A stretch of DNA of 64,000 bases from Saccopteryx bilineata (taxonomy: Eukaryota > Chordata > Mammalia > Chiroptera > Emballonuridae): positions 53,451,613 to 53,515,612 of the forward strand of contig NC_089496.1 of assembly GCF_036850765.1 (NCBI RefSeq). Direction: 5' to 3'. This document shows positions 1-9,944 of this stretch, in pieces. Made by a program: the position numbers and the translations under genes. Positions within the stretch are counted from its first letter, which is position 1. Each line of letters begins with the position of its first letter. The notes beneath the pieces were generated by a model. The model worked only from the letters and a program-made list of their open reading frames with translations. It searched no databases and was not told the origin of the DNA.

Positions 1-159
1 AGCCTCGGTCGTGGGAGGGGAAGAGAGAGACAGAGAGGAAGGAGAGGGGGAGGGGTGGAGAAACAGGGGCGCTTTTCCTGTGTGCCCTGGCCGGGAATCG
101 AACCCGGGACCTCTGCACGCCAGGCCGATGCTCTACCACTGAGCCAACCAGCCAGGGCC
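1..159 (-). mobile_element. VES-like bat SINE, cut by window edge
   Basis: Antisense 5' part of the abundant tRNA-derived SINE of this window. Reading the minus strand it starts with the tRNA-like head (A-box-like and B-box-like words near 110-150) and runs into the CT-rich middle near 10-60. The rest lies left of the window, so its tail and target duplication cannot be checked. The head is close to the other copies, suggesting a fairly young insertion. It carries an internal Pol III promoter by family knowledge and depends on L1 proteins for movement. Confidence 0.9.
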
Positions 160-489
160 AGTATTTGTCTTCTTATGACTGGTTTGTTTATCATAATGTC
201 CTAAAGGCTCATCCATGTGGTAGCACGTGTCAGAATTCCCTTCCCTTTTGAAGGCTATATACTACTCCATCGCATGTTTATGCCACATTTTATGGATCCA
301 TTCATCCGACCGTGAATATTTGGGTTGCTCTCCTCTCTTGGCTACTGTGAGTAAGACTGCTATGAATACGGGTCTTACAGAGCCTGCTTCCAGCTCTTTG
401 GGCTGTATAATACGAAGTGGAATTGCTGGGTTATATGCTAATTCTACTTCCAATTTTTTGAGGAACTGTTTTCCATAGTCGCTATGCTA
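160..489 (-). mobile_element. Old L1 ORF2 3' fragment, left part
   Basis: Plus-strand words such as the run from 'ggctatatactactccat' onward are the reverse complement of the L1 ORF2 C-terminal region and the adjoining 3' region (the familiar 'MEYY/AAI' neighbourhood). The copy is diverged and has no intact frame. It continues at 1490-1840 on the other side of the mariner insertion, so the two parts were one element before the mariner landed. Old mammalian L1 (L1M class), inferred from divergence only. Confidence 0.7.
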
Positions 490-1489
490 CAGTGTGTCCG
501 TGAAGTCATGGTGCACTTTTGACTGGTCACAGGAAAGCAACAAAAGACGATAGAAATGTGAAATCTGCACCAAATAAAAGGAAAATCCTCCCCGTTTCTG
601 TAGGATGATGTGGCAGCATGTGCACATGCGCAGATGATGACGGAACACCGTGTATACAGCGGAGCAGCCCACGGCCATGCCAGTCGAGATGTGGACGGTA
701 CAGAGGAAAGTTCAACGTGATCTGTGGCTTGCTAAATTTGAATCCATGACCAAAGTGCAACGTGAATATTGGCGCATTTATAACGAAGCGCCACCACGTA
801 GGAATAACATTACTCAGTAGGATAAGCAGTTGAAGGAAACCGGCAGTTTGGTGGAGAAACCCCGTTCTGGTAGGCCATCAGTCAGTGACGAGTCTGTAGA
901 GGCTATACGGGATAGCTACCTAAGGAGCCCTAAAAAATCTGTGCGTGAGCCCACATCAAACTGCACTGAATAGGTATGAAACTGGGACAGTTTTCCTTTT
1001 ATTTGGTGCAGATTTCACATTTCTATCGTCTTTTGTTGCTTTCCTGTGACTGGTCAAAAGTGCACCAGACTTGGCCCTGGCCGGTTGGCTCAGTGGTAGA
1101 GCGTCGGCCTTGCGTGCGGGGGACCCGGGTTTGATTCCCGGCCAGGGCACATAGGGGAAGCGCCCATTTGCTTCTCCACCCCCACTCCCTCCTTCCTCTC
1201 TGTCTCTCTCTTCCCCTCCCGCAGCCAAGGTTCCATTGAAGCAAAGATGGCCCGGGCACTGGGGATGGCTCCTTGGCCTCTGCCCCAAGCGCTAGAGTGG
1301 CTCTGGTCGCGGCAGAGCAACCCCCCCGGAGGGGCAGAGCATCGCCCCCCGGTGGGCGTGCCGGGTGGATCCCGGTCAGGCGCATGCGGGAGTCTGTCTG
1401 ACTGTCTCTCCCCGTTTCCAGCTTCAGAAAAATACAAAAAAAAAAAAAAAAAAAAAAAAAAAAGTGCACCAGTCTTCATGGATACACTG
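490..1489 (+). mobile_element. Mariner element with degraded transposase, split by a SINE
   Basis: The ends are long inverted repeats: 490-590 pairs with the reverse complement of about 990-1072 plus 1461-1489. Both sides are flanked by TA (488-489 and 1490-1491), the tc1/mariner target duplication. Between about 655 and 960 the plus strand reads as the N-terminal, helix-turn-helix part of a mariner transposase, with GRPSVSDESVEAIR near 867-908 and one in-frame TAG near 818-820 where tryptophan is likely expected. The catalytic D,D34D half is missing, so this is a deletion derivative moved in trans. Removing the nested SINE leaves about 600 bp. It sits inside an older L1. Confidence 0.85.
1073..1460 (+). 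mobile_element. VES-like SINE nested in mariner right arm
   Basis: Complete copy: tRNA-like head with B-box-like word near 1127-1140, CT-rich middle, body without the internal 24 bp duplication, and an A-rich tail ending near 1460. The flanks 1057-1072 and 1461-1476 are a target duplication of about 16 bp with one mismatch, taken from the mariner terminal repeat. It therefore postdates the mariner. A forward open frame over it is only SINE sequence. Confidence 0.95.
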
Positions 1490-1840
1490 TATTTTACCTG
1501 ATCACTAAGCATGGCCCAGGGTCCCAATTTCCTCCACATCCTTGTCAGCACTTTCTAATGTCCTTAATAAGAGCCACCCTAATGAGTGTGAGGTAGTGGG
1601 AGATGGCCTGTTGTGGTTCTGATTTACATTTTCCTAGAGCCCACTGACCTTAGCATCGTTTCAAGTGCTTAACGGCCCCGTTGACAGATCTTCTTTGGAG
1701 AAATATCCATTCAAGCTCTTTGCTCCTGTTTTAGTTGGGTTGTTTTTTCTTGTTGAGTGGTAGTTTTTTTTTTTATCAACTCTAGATATGAAACCATTAT
1801 CATATGAACCATGGAGTTCATTTAAAATACATCTTTTTCT
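1490..1840 (-). mobile_element. Old L1 ORF2 fragment, right part
   Basis: Continuation of the antisense L1 at 160-489. Plus-strand text such as 'cccaatttcctccacatcc' followed by the 'aatgagtgtgaggtagtg' stretch is the classic reverse complement of the L1 ORF2 zinc-knuckle region. Diverged, no open frame. Ends at the SINE at 1841 and probably continues past it to about 2400. Confidence 0.7.
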
Positions 1841-2345
1841 AGGCCCTGGCCAGGTGACCCAGTGGATAAAGCAGGGGTCCCCAAACTACAGCCCGCGGGC
1901 CGCATGCAGCCCCCTGAGGCCATTTATCCGGCCCCCGCAGCACTTCTGGAAGGGGCACCTCTTTCATTGGTGGTCAGTGAGAGGAGCATAGTTCTCATCA
2001 AAATACTGGTCAGTTTGTTGATTTAAATTTACTTGTTCTTTATTTTAAATATTGTATTTGTTCCTGTTTTGTTTTTTTACTTTAAAATAAGGTATGTGCA
2101 GTGTGCATAGGGATTTGGTCATAGTTTTTTTTTATGGTCCGGCCCTTCAACGGTCTGAGGGACAGTGAACTGACCCCCTGTGTAAAAAGTTTGGGGACCC
2201 CTAGGATAAAGCATAGTCCTGGAGCACCAAGGTCATGGGTTCGATCCCCAGCCAGGACACATACAAGAAGTGGTCGGTGACCACATAGCTGGACAGAACA
2301 GCCAGTTGATGCTCCTCTCTGTCCCTATCAATGGGGAAAACAAAT
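1841..2345 (+). mobile_element. Older tRNA-derived SINE, split by hAT
   Basis: A head resembling 'ggccctggccaggtg' starts at 1841; after the hAT insertion the B-box-like word appears at about 2238-2249, then a short body and A-rich end near 2345. The flanks 'aaatacatctttttct' (1826-1841) and 'aaatatatttttct' (about 2357-2370) look like a decayed target duplication. More diverged than the VES-like copies, so an older family. Confidence 0.75.
1872..2203. mobile_element. Non-autonomous hAT, family 1
   Basis: Begins CAGGGGTCCCCAAACT and ends with its inverted copy (last base changed to A). An exact 8 bp target duplication, ggataaag, lies at 1864-1871 and 2204-2211. The 8 bp length is diagnostic for hAT. 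No coding sequence. Internal GC-rich arm at one side and AT-rich arm at the other match the copies at 17384-17814 and 46261-46451, here in the opposite orientation. It entered the SINE at 1841-2345. Confidence 0.93.
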
Positions 2346-2399
2346 TTTTGAGTTAAATATATTTTTCTATTTCCTAATATTTCAGAGTGCTGTATGTAA

Positions 2400-2672
2400 T
2401 AGAGAAATGTTTCAAGTTGAATATAGGTCTTCCTTTTTATTTTATTCTTTAAGAAAAACTATACCCCCTACCCCAGCAATCACCACACTGATGTTTTTGC
2501 CCATGAATTTCTCTTCTTTTTCTTTTTTTTTACTTCCAAAAGCTCCTTTTTAAAAATTTTTTTTTGTAAAATGCAAAATTCAAAATATCTAAAAAGGGGG
2601 ATACAATGGAAAATAAGACTCACCCCCAATCCTGTTCTCCAGACACGAAGTCTGATCCCTGGTGGCATTTTC
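2400..2672 (-). mobile_element. L1/HAL1-like antisense sequence, left part
   Basis: AT-rich text leading into the 3073-3840 block, which resembles the reverse complement of old L1M/HAL1 3' sequence. Boundaries are soft and identity with a named subfamily cannot be fixed by eye. No open frame. Confidence 0.4.
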
Positions 2673-3071
2673 TTCCTTTCTTTTTTTTTTTTTTTTTTTT
2701 TTTTTGTATTTTTCCGAAGCTGGAAACGGGGAGAGACAGTAAGACAGACTCCCGCATGTGCCCGACCAGGATCCACCCAGCACGCCCACCAGGGGGCGAT
2801 GCTCTGCCCACCAGGGGGCGATGCTCTGCCCCTCCGGGGCGTCGCTCTGTTGAGACCAGAGCCACTCTAGCGCCTGGAGCAGACAGCCCGGGACATCTTT
2901 GCTCCAATGGAGCCTCGGCTGCGGGAGGGGAAGAGAGAGACAGAGAGGAAGGAGAGGGGGAGGGGTGGAGAAGCAGATGGGTGCTTCTTCTGTGTGCCCT
3001 GGCCGGGAATCGAACCCGGGACTTCTGCACGCCAGGCTGATGCTCTACCACTGAGCCAACCGGCCAGGGCC
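2673..3071 (-). mobile_element. VES-like SINE with internal duplication
   Basis: Antisense copy. Poly(T) (the tail) at 2680-2705, body, CT-rich middle (as GA-rich), tRNA-like head ending at 3071. A 24 bp motif with 'ccaccagggggcgatg' is repeated twice in tandem at about 2787-2834, marking a subfamily. Compared with other copies about 40 bp are missing around 2880-2895. Flanks gcattttc at 2665-2672 and 3072-3079 are the target duplication. Confidence 0.93.
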
Positions 3072-3848
3072 GCATTTTCATTTTTTTAAAAAGAACTCCT
3101 TCTATGGGTATTCTGTGCCTATACAAGAAAACATGTATCTTATATTCACTTCCAAAATAGTAACGTACTAATACCCACTGGTCTACACCTTATCTTTTTG
3201 ACTTAATAATTATTCAGCTTTAGTTTATATCATCTGTCCCACTCTTTTAAGCAACTATTGTACTAAATATTCCAATATATGTAACACAATTTATTTATCC
3301 AGTCCCCTAAGTATGAACATTTAAGTGGTTGGTTATCCATTGCTTCCAAGAATATCCTTAAATATATATTATTTCACACAAGGACAAAATCTGCAGGATA
3401 TAGTAATCAAATGACATGTGTATTTTAAGTTTGGATAACTATCTTCAAACTGTTTCCAATAAAAATTCATACTCCCAATGGCAAAAATAATACCGCCTAT
3501 TTTCCTTATACCTTCAAAAACACATTGTTTTCAAAATTTGTTTCTTTGTGCCAACCTGATAGACTAAAAAAAAAAAAGTTATTTGATTGAAGTTGTATTT
3601 GCATCTCTCTTATTATGAACTGTCTATTCACATTCTTCATAACTTTGTCAATTTTTCTATTTCGTTGTTCGTCTTTTTTCCATTATATTTCTGGTGTCCT
3701 TTATATGTTGATGAAAACAGCCCGTTTCCTGTGAGATGAATTGCCAATCGCTTTCCTAGTTTGTCTTTGCTTTTTGATATAGTTTTTTAAACTTTATTGT
3801 GTGTTTGGCAATGCAGAATTTCTGCAGTCAAGTTTTATCACTCTTTTC
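3072..3848 (-). mobile_element. L1M/HAL1-like antisense sequence
   Basis: Plus strand carries the reverse complement of old L1/HAL1 3' sequence: the 'ctacaccttatctttttgac' neighbourhood (about 3182), 'atttatttatccagtcccct' (about 3290) and a later 'ctcccaatggca' word are typical of such relics. Diverged, no frame. Interrupted by the SINE 3849-4240 and perhaps continuing to about 4500. Confidence 0.6.
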
Positions 3849-4240
3849 ATTTTCTTTTTATTATTATCTTTTTGTGTGACAGACAGAGAGGGACAGATAG
3901 GGACAGACAGACAGAAAGGGAGAGATGAGAAGCATCAATTCTTCGTTGTGGCATCTTATTTGTTCATTGATTGCTCTCTCATATGTGCCTTGACTGGGGG
4001 GGGGGCTCCAGCCGAGCCAGTGACCTCTTACTCAAGCCAGCAACCTTTGGGCTCAAGCAGTGACCATGGGGTCATGTCTATGACCCCACTCTCAAACCGG
4101 CGACCCCGTGTTCAAGCTGGTGAGCTCATGCTCAAGTCAGATAAACCCATGCTCAAGCCAGCAGCCTTAAGGTTTTGAACCTGGGTCCTCTGTGTCCCAG
4201 TCCGAAGCTCTATTCACTACGCCACCACCACCTGGTCAGG
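3849..4240 (-). mobile_element. Bat tRNA-SINE with 'caccagcttgagc' repeats
   Basis: Antisense member of a second SINE family. On the minus strand: head near 4160-4240, then a body made of repeated short phrases (each about 20-30 bp, reading 'ggctcaccagcttgagc'-like), then a CT-rich end and tail near 3850-3870. A perfect 14 bp target duplication, ttatcactcttttc, lies at 3835-3848 and 4241-4254. Confidence 0.92.
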
Positions 4241-4254
4241 TTATCACTCTTTTC

Positions 4255-5560
4255 TTTAATGGTTTCTTACTATCTCTTACTTTCTATCCCGACAATTATC
4301 ACAGTAAAAATCCTCACTACCTTGCAAGTAATGTGTAGTCTCCCCATTGAGCTGCTTCTAGTTCTTCCCTCTATCTGCCAACTTGTTCTACACACGTCAC
4401 ATTCCTCTTCAAACACGGTTTTCCCCAATGAGTCTCCAGTCCAAAACCCTTCAATTGTCCCCTCCTTACTATTTATAGACTACTAAATCTAATATTTAGG
4501 TCATTCCCAATCTAACTTCAATTTACATATCCCATAGCCCCTTACTATAGTCAAATAGTTTCTCACTGGTCCCAAATTTAGGAACAAAGGTAATTCCAGT
4601 CTGTCTTTTGTCCAAACTATACCTGATGTTTTGAATGTTCTTCCCTTTCTTCAGAGGTCAGTTCGAGTAGCCCTCTCCGCTCCCTTCCTGCCTCTCAGGA
4701 CCACACGTACCCAACAGCTCTCTAGTAAGAGTCCAATCCGTTGTACAATGGTAGACAGATAAGGATATCCAATGAATGTTGTGCGGTGGGGGCCACAGCA
4801 GGGAGACTCAACCTAGAATGGACAGTGGGGCCTCTAACCCTTTGAGCTGTCCCTAGAAGGTGAGCAGATGTGACCAGATTTTGTTCTTAATGAAACAAAG
4901 GTCAAGGTCAACAAGAACTCATCGTCTGTAAGTCTGATTGGAGCAGCGAGTGTGAGGCTGGAGTAAAAACAGAGGAAAGTGCTAGAACGCTCGAGTGGGC
5001 CAGGTGAAACAGGGTCTTTTGGGTCAATGTAAGCAAGTGTTTACCCTAACTGACCTCAGGGCAACTGTCGGCCACACCCTCTTGAAGGCTGTCAACAGGA
5101 ATTGTACAAAGACCACCAACTACACCCGTCTAGAGCTGAACCAGCCCTTGAGTGTCCAGACTTGAGCCTGATTCGAATACAAATATACTTTTACTTATAC
5201 ACTGTATCCAACTGTATACAGCCGTGCTACAGAGCCCTGCAGAAAGAGGACTGCAGGCGAGGTGTGGCTCTATTTCTTTGCCTGAGGTCTTCAAACAATT
5301 ACAAGCTCCAGTCACTCTAGGAGCCCAACCCTCAGAACAGTTAGAGACCAGGTGGCTGATGAGGAAAGGTCAGAGCTGACTGGCCCCACTGTTTCCATTC
5401 ACCTTTAATCCAGGACAGGTGAGCAGCACAGCCTGGAGCCCAGCGACTCTGCCCCCTTCCCTCAACCATTTCCCTCTCGCTCACGTGTAAAACAGGCAGT
5501 CAGACCTCTTTTTTTTTTTTTTTTTTTTTTTCATCCTCCTCTCAAGATCTGAGATCAAAT
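4255..5560. other. No gene seen; diverged sequence with poly(T)
   Basis: 4255-4500 may continue the antisense L1-like block. The remainder is ordinary intergenic or intronic sequence. A T21 tract lies near 5511-5531 with no SINE body attached that I can recognise. No open frame longer than about 125 codons and no recognised protein. Confidence 0.5.
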
Positions 5561-6027
5561 GTCCAGGAAGATTTCATGGAAGGTCAGCACTGACTTCCCC
5601 CACATCTAGCCTGGACAGGTAGTGGGAGACCGGTTGCCAGGACAGGGAATCTGACCTACGTCCTCACCCTGCTCGGCTCTCTGAACCGACAGTCTGCCCG
5701 GTTGCCGTGAAGGCAAGCTGTTCCAAACAAACGCATCCGAACAGCTCTGCTTGCTGTGCGTGTTCTGCGGAATGCTCGGCAGGTCTCCCCTCTCCGTCCG
5801 CAGCATCACCAGCCAGGCGGACACCTAACGGGCATCGCCTGTGCGATTTCCTGGTCAGAGGTGACGACTCCCTTTCGACTTCCCGCGGCTTTCAAAGGGG
5901 CCAGTGGTGGGACAGTCATTCTGACATCTGTTGCCACAGCGTACTCCGTCTTTCTGTCTTTGCCAACATGATGCATTTTGAAGGGAATAAAAGAAAGTGG
6001 TTACAAAAAAAAAAAAAAAAAAAAAAG
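5561..6027 (+). pseudogene. Possible poly(A)-tailed retrocopy, source unknown
   Basis: An AATAAA hexamer at about 5987-5992 is followed 12 bp later by a pure A22 tract at 6005-6026. That arrangement is what a reverse-transcribed, polyadenylated transcript leaves. I cannot identify a parent mRNA, cannot place the 5' end (5561 is a guess after the upstream poly(T)) and see no clear target duplication. It could equally be a chance A run after a chance hexamer. Confidence 0.3.
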
Positions 6028-6622
6028 GTGAGACTGCAATGTAATAAAGATGTCAATTGAACAGGCTGAAAATGACAGTTACACTTTTATTTTGAAGTAA
6101 GCACTGTCGAGAAGTCTCAAACTCAGAAATGCCACGTTTTCTATTATTTTTAATCCCCTACGATGTCACTGGCCATTCCTCCTGTATTTTAAACTAGAGG
6201 GACATTTTGATTGAAACTGGAATTATATTGACTATATCACCTGCCTCAGGATTTCAACAGGACTATTTTTTCCTCTTCCCCTAGAATGTTTCTCCCTAAC
6301 TCCTCCTTGCCCTAGTGACTTCAACCACACAGGCTGGTCATAAGAGCAGTAGAATCTAGCCTTTTCTTACCATAAACAGCCAAGAACGTGTCTCTGCTTC
6401 TATACAGAATCTGGCAATATAACTCATGCTTCTGGAGGGAGGACTAGCGTCTCAGGCCGACAACGAGGTCGTAAATATGATTTGGAGCCGAGCACACAGG
6501 CAGAGTATCTCAGTGTGCACACCTTCCGTAAGGACGCACAAGCAGGCTAAATCAATGAGGCATATTCAGAAAAAAAAGTCATTTTTTTTCCCTCACACAC
6601 AGCTAAATAATCTTTTCAGTAG
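6028..6622. other. No gene or repeat recognised
   Basis: Moderately AT-rich unique-looking sequence between the A22 tract and the Tigger-like MITE. No coding frame of note on either strand. Confidence 0.5.
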
Positions 6623-6624
6623 TA

Positions 6625-6799
6625 CAGCTGGTCCTCAAATAACATTTTGTTCAAGATCATCTTGTTATAACATCAATGAGACGCTGTAGGACCTCAACTC
6701 TTGTTTATATCAATTAGCCTTTGGTAAAATCGGTTTCGTTATACGTCATTTCGATGTAGCTGCAAAAACCTGTCGATGATGGTAGGTGAAGACTGCCTG
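6625..6799. mobile_element. Tigger/MER6-like MITE
   Basis: About 175 bp with imperfect inverted ends (CAGCTGGTCCTCAAATAAC at the left; the right end reads as a partly matching inverse, closing with 'gcctg'), flanked by TA at 6623-6624 and 6800-6801. The 'gttataac' and 'cgttatacgtcatttcgatg' words are typical of pogo/Tigger-derived mammalian MITEs. Non-coding. Old, judged by imperfect ends. Confidence 0.7.
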
Positions 6800-6839
6800 T
6801 ATCGTCCTCTGAATCCCAAATCATTAATTCCCTTTATTA

Positions 6840-6874
6840 CTTGTCTACAAAAAAAAAAAAAAAAAAAAAAAAAA
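6840..6874 (+). repeat. Poly(A) tract
   Basis: A run of about 26 A at about 6849-6874 without an obvious SINE or L1 body in front of it. Confidence 0.8.
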
Positions 6875-6965
6875 TTGAAGAGTTGAAGACAAGTGAGTTA
6901 CCAAGTATAACTCATTAACCAAATAATTCCTTCCATGTCTTTATAATGGGTTAAATTTAAATAGG

Positions 6966-7145
6966 ATTCCTTTTTATTTCATTTATATGGGTGACATTGG
7001 TCAATAAAATGACATAGGTTTCCAGTGTACAATTCTATGATCCATCATCTGTATACTGGACACCCCCAAGTCCAGTCTCCCTCCACCCCGGTTATACCCC
7101 CTTACCCCTCTACACAGGCTTCTTACAAACAGCTCACATAGTCCC
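6966..7145 (-). mobile_element. L1 3'-end fragment (antisense)
   Basis: T-rich start then 'gggtgacattggtcaataaa' and 'acaattctatgatccatcat', the reverse complement of a bat L1 3' UTR that recurs here at 15877-15990 and, in a younger form, at 29345-29560 and 49684-49800. Only the 3' terminus is present, as in most 5'-truncated L1 copies. Confidence 0.7.
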
Positions 7146-7619
7146 CAGACATGACCTATGAAATCCGTATCTCCATTTTCTCAAGAAGGACCTGAGTTCG
7201 GAGATAGGAAGCTCACGCTCACAGAGCTGGCACTTGAAGAAGAATCTTCACAGCTCCATTCCACACCCCTTTCACTCCACGGGGCCACGCTCAGGTCTAG
7301 AAATGTATCTTTAACACCTCTTTCTTTTTTTAAGTCTTAAAAGAAAGGGTCAATGGAATGTTTGGGGCACTAATGTCACGGAGTCACGTACACCAGACAC
7401 GCCCCAAACTCTCGCTCACCTGTCAGGCCCCTAGATGTGCGGACTCTAGACCTTCCCTACGCAGGAGCCACAGGGAGACTCAGAAAAAAGTACAAGCTGA
7501 TGAAGTGCTTCCCAGCTACCCTGACAGAATGACGATACTGTATAGTTAACGTTGTAACAAAACGGATTATTCCATATTTGAATCTGACGCCGATAAAACT
7601 CTTATCCAACAAAGTCTTG
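7146..7619. other. No gene recognised
   Basis: Unique-looking sequence. A word near 7170-7240 weakly recalls a MIR core but is too diverged to call. Short frames only. Confidence 0.45.
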
Positions 7620-8130
7620 GGAAAATATCAAAATGCTTTGTAAGTAATCTGCTACGCCAGGCTGATTAAGAATGAAGGGGGAAAAGGTACACAGTGTATG
7701 ATTCCAACCACAGGACATCCTGGGAAAGATAAAACCGTGGGGACAGTAGAAAAGGCCAGCGGTGGCCAGGGACTGCTCAGGGAGGGGGATGGAGAGGAGG
7801 AACCAGGATGTTAAGGGCACAAAACGACTCTGGACGATGCGATAATGATGGATACATGGCATTCTACAGACGTCAACCCCATAAAAGGACACCGCTGAGC
7901 GTGAGCCCTGAGGTAACCTGTAACCCTCGGTGACGAAGATGATGTCCGTGTAGGCTCATCAGCTGTAGCAAGTGTGCCATTCTGGTGAGTGACGTGGATA
8001 ATGGGGGGGGGGGGGGCTGTGCATGTCAGGGGGGCAGGGAGACAGAATATGGCCAATATCTACCTTCCACTCGGTTCTGCAAATGAACCTAAAACGTCTC
8101 TAAAAAAATTAAGTCTATTTAAAAATCAGG
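7620..8130 (+). mobile_element. L1M-type 3' UTR
   Basis: Sense-strand L1 3' end. Diagnostic phrases in order: 'cacagtgtatgattccaacc', 'aaaccgtggggacagtag', 'ggccagcggtggccaggga', 'atgatggatacatggcatt', 'gtaggctcatcagctgtagc', 'cctaaaacgtctctaaaaaa'. This order is that of old placental L1MA/L1MB-class 3' UTRs. A G14 run sits near 8004-8017. No ORF2 remains. Confidence 0.8.
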
Positions 8131-9944
8131 GTAAATGATCTGTGGCAACTCTAATCTTTTCCTATCGATTACAGCTTTGCAGGCCCGCCATGGCCTCGTT
8201 AGTAAAGAACATATTGGGCCATCAGCCCCAACCCTCAGGGAAGGGCTTCTTCACACACTCCCTGCTCCTGGACACCCGCTCGGCCTCCAACAGGACATGG
8301 ACAGACCAGGACCCAAGTCAGGGGGGAAGTCAGGTACAGATAGCGGACAGAGGAGGCAGAGTGTGGCCACAGAGACAGAGAGTTTCTACAGACAGACATC
8401 GGCGGAAGGATACGCCCGAGGGGGCAGGAGGGAGAAGAAAGAATCCTAAGAGGCTCTGAATTTATTGGTCTACCTACCCTAATGCAATAGTCCTACAAAA
8501 TTAAATTATCCTACAATAGGAAACATGGTATTACATTTCCCTTCCTTAAAAAAAACTGTCTTTGCTGTGCACGATTCCATAATTAGAATGCGGATAATGT
8601 GTTTACAATGTATCCTTCAGCTACAAGCAAGATTTTTCAAAAGTGGACCGTAAATGCTATGAAGATTTTTCAACAGAAAGATATGTTTAAAAAAAAATGT
8701 GTATGTCAAAGTGCCATTACAAAGACCTCGCTCTCAGAATAAACTTTTGGATAAAACTGCAAAGATTATAGTTTTGTGATTTATGACATGAAAGAAAAAT
8801 GGATACTTTTACCTCCTGGGTATTCTCGGCCCAGAACATCTATGAATTACCAAACCCAGCGGGAGTTCAATGAGATTTTGAAACAGTCACGCGGAGCCGC
8901 TGTGGGGTGCATGTGCCTGCTTGCTCTGGTCAACACTGAGAACAGGTTAAGCACCTGGCTTCCATCAGAACACCTGGGGACTCTGAACACTATCAGCTCC
9001 TGCACATCATCCCCAGGGATGTTGATTTCCCTGCTCTGACCTGCTTTAGGCGTCCACACTCGGTAAAGCAGTGGTGATGAACTCACAGAAGTGTGCACCC
9101 CAGGGAGAAATGGCTGGCATCTCTCTGTGTACGCTGAAGCATCCTTATTGCCCAAGAGCTCCCTCTAAGACCAAGACACCTCGAAAGACACCCAGCCGAG
9201 TCCCCTCAGCATGTAGACATGTGTCCCTCCCCTCAAAAAAGTCAAGTGGGCAGCGAGGTGCTCTCTCACGGGCACACGTTAGGACCCCTGGGAGACCCGC
9301 GGAGCCCGGAGCTCCAATTGAGGGCGCAAGGACACCCGCCTGACCCCCCATCCTGACGGCCTGCTCACTGCCACCGCCAGCAGAGTGGTTGCTGCCCCCT
9401 CCAGTCCCTCTGCACACCTCCAACCCGCCACGGACGCCCGCCAGCACGGGAATCCCGACACGTCCAGGCCTGACCTCATCGTCTTCCTCCTCGTTCACCC
9501 GGAACGTGGGAGTCCCTCTCGCGTCCTCGCGACATTCAGTCACGAAGACCAGCCAAGTTTCCCTCCTCCGAAATAGCCTTCCTCAACCTCCTCGCTTCTG
9601 ATCATTCCCACGGCTGCCCCCTGGGGCCCTGGGACCCTGTTCTCCAGGCTGATGTACTGTCGCCTCTGGCCTCCAATCCTGCCATGTCCCACGCCCCCCA
9701 CTCCACTCCACCCACAATCTACCCAGCGCACGGCATCGGCGACCTCGGGGGTCACGCACAATTCTTCAGTGGGTCACGGCTCCATACAGGATAGAGAGCG
9801 GGCCCTAAACTAGCTACCCATCTCCTCACTCCTGACTCTGCCCTTCACGCTCTAACTGAACTGACCCACACACAGCGCTCTCAGAACGCCACGCGGCGAC
9901 TCACGCGAGTCGCTCTCCCGGCAAAGGCTCTCTGCTCCCCGTCT
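8131..9944. other. No gene recognised; GC rises to the right
   Basis: Unique-looking. Overlapping frames of about 90-130 codons on both strands at 9071-9600 lie in C-rich sequence with little bias toward one frame, so I do not call them. No repeat family recognised. Confidence 0.45.

Noticed and set aside
1073..1160. tRNA gene calls at SINE heads (also at 20598, 26233, 30417, 47587 and on the minus strand elsewhere)
   Set aside because: The heads keep A- and B-box-like words, but they continue into a SINE body with an A-rich tail and target duplications. They are tRNA-derived SINE promoters, not tRNA genes.
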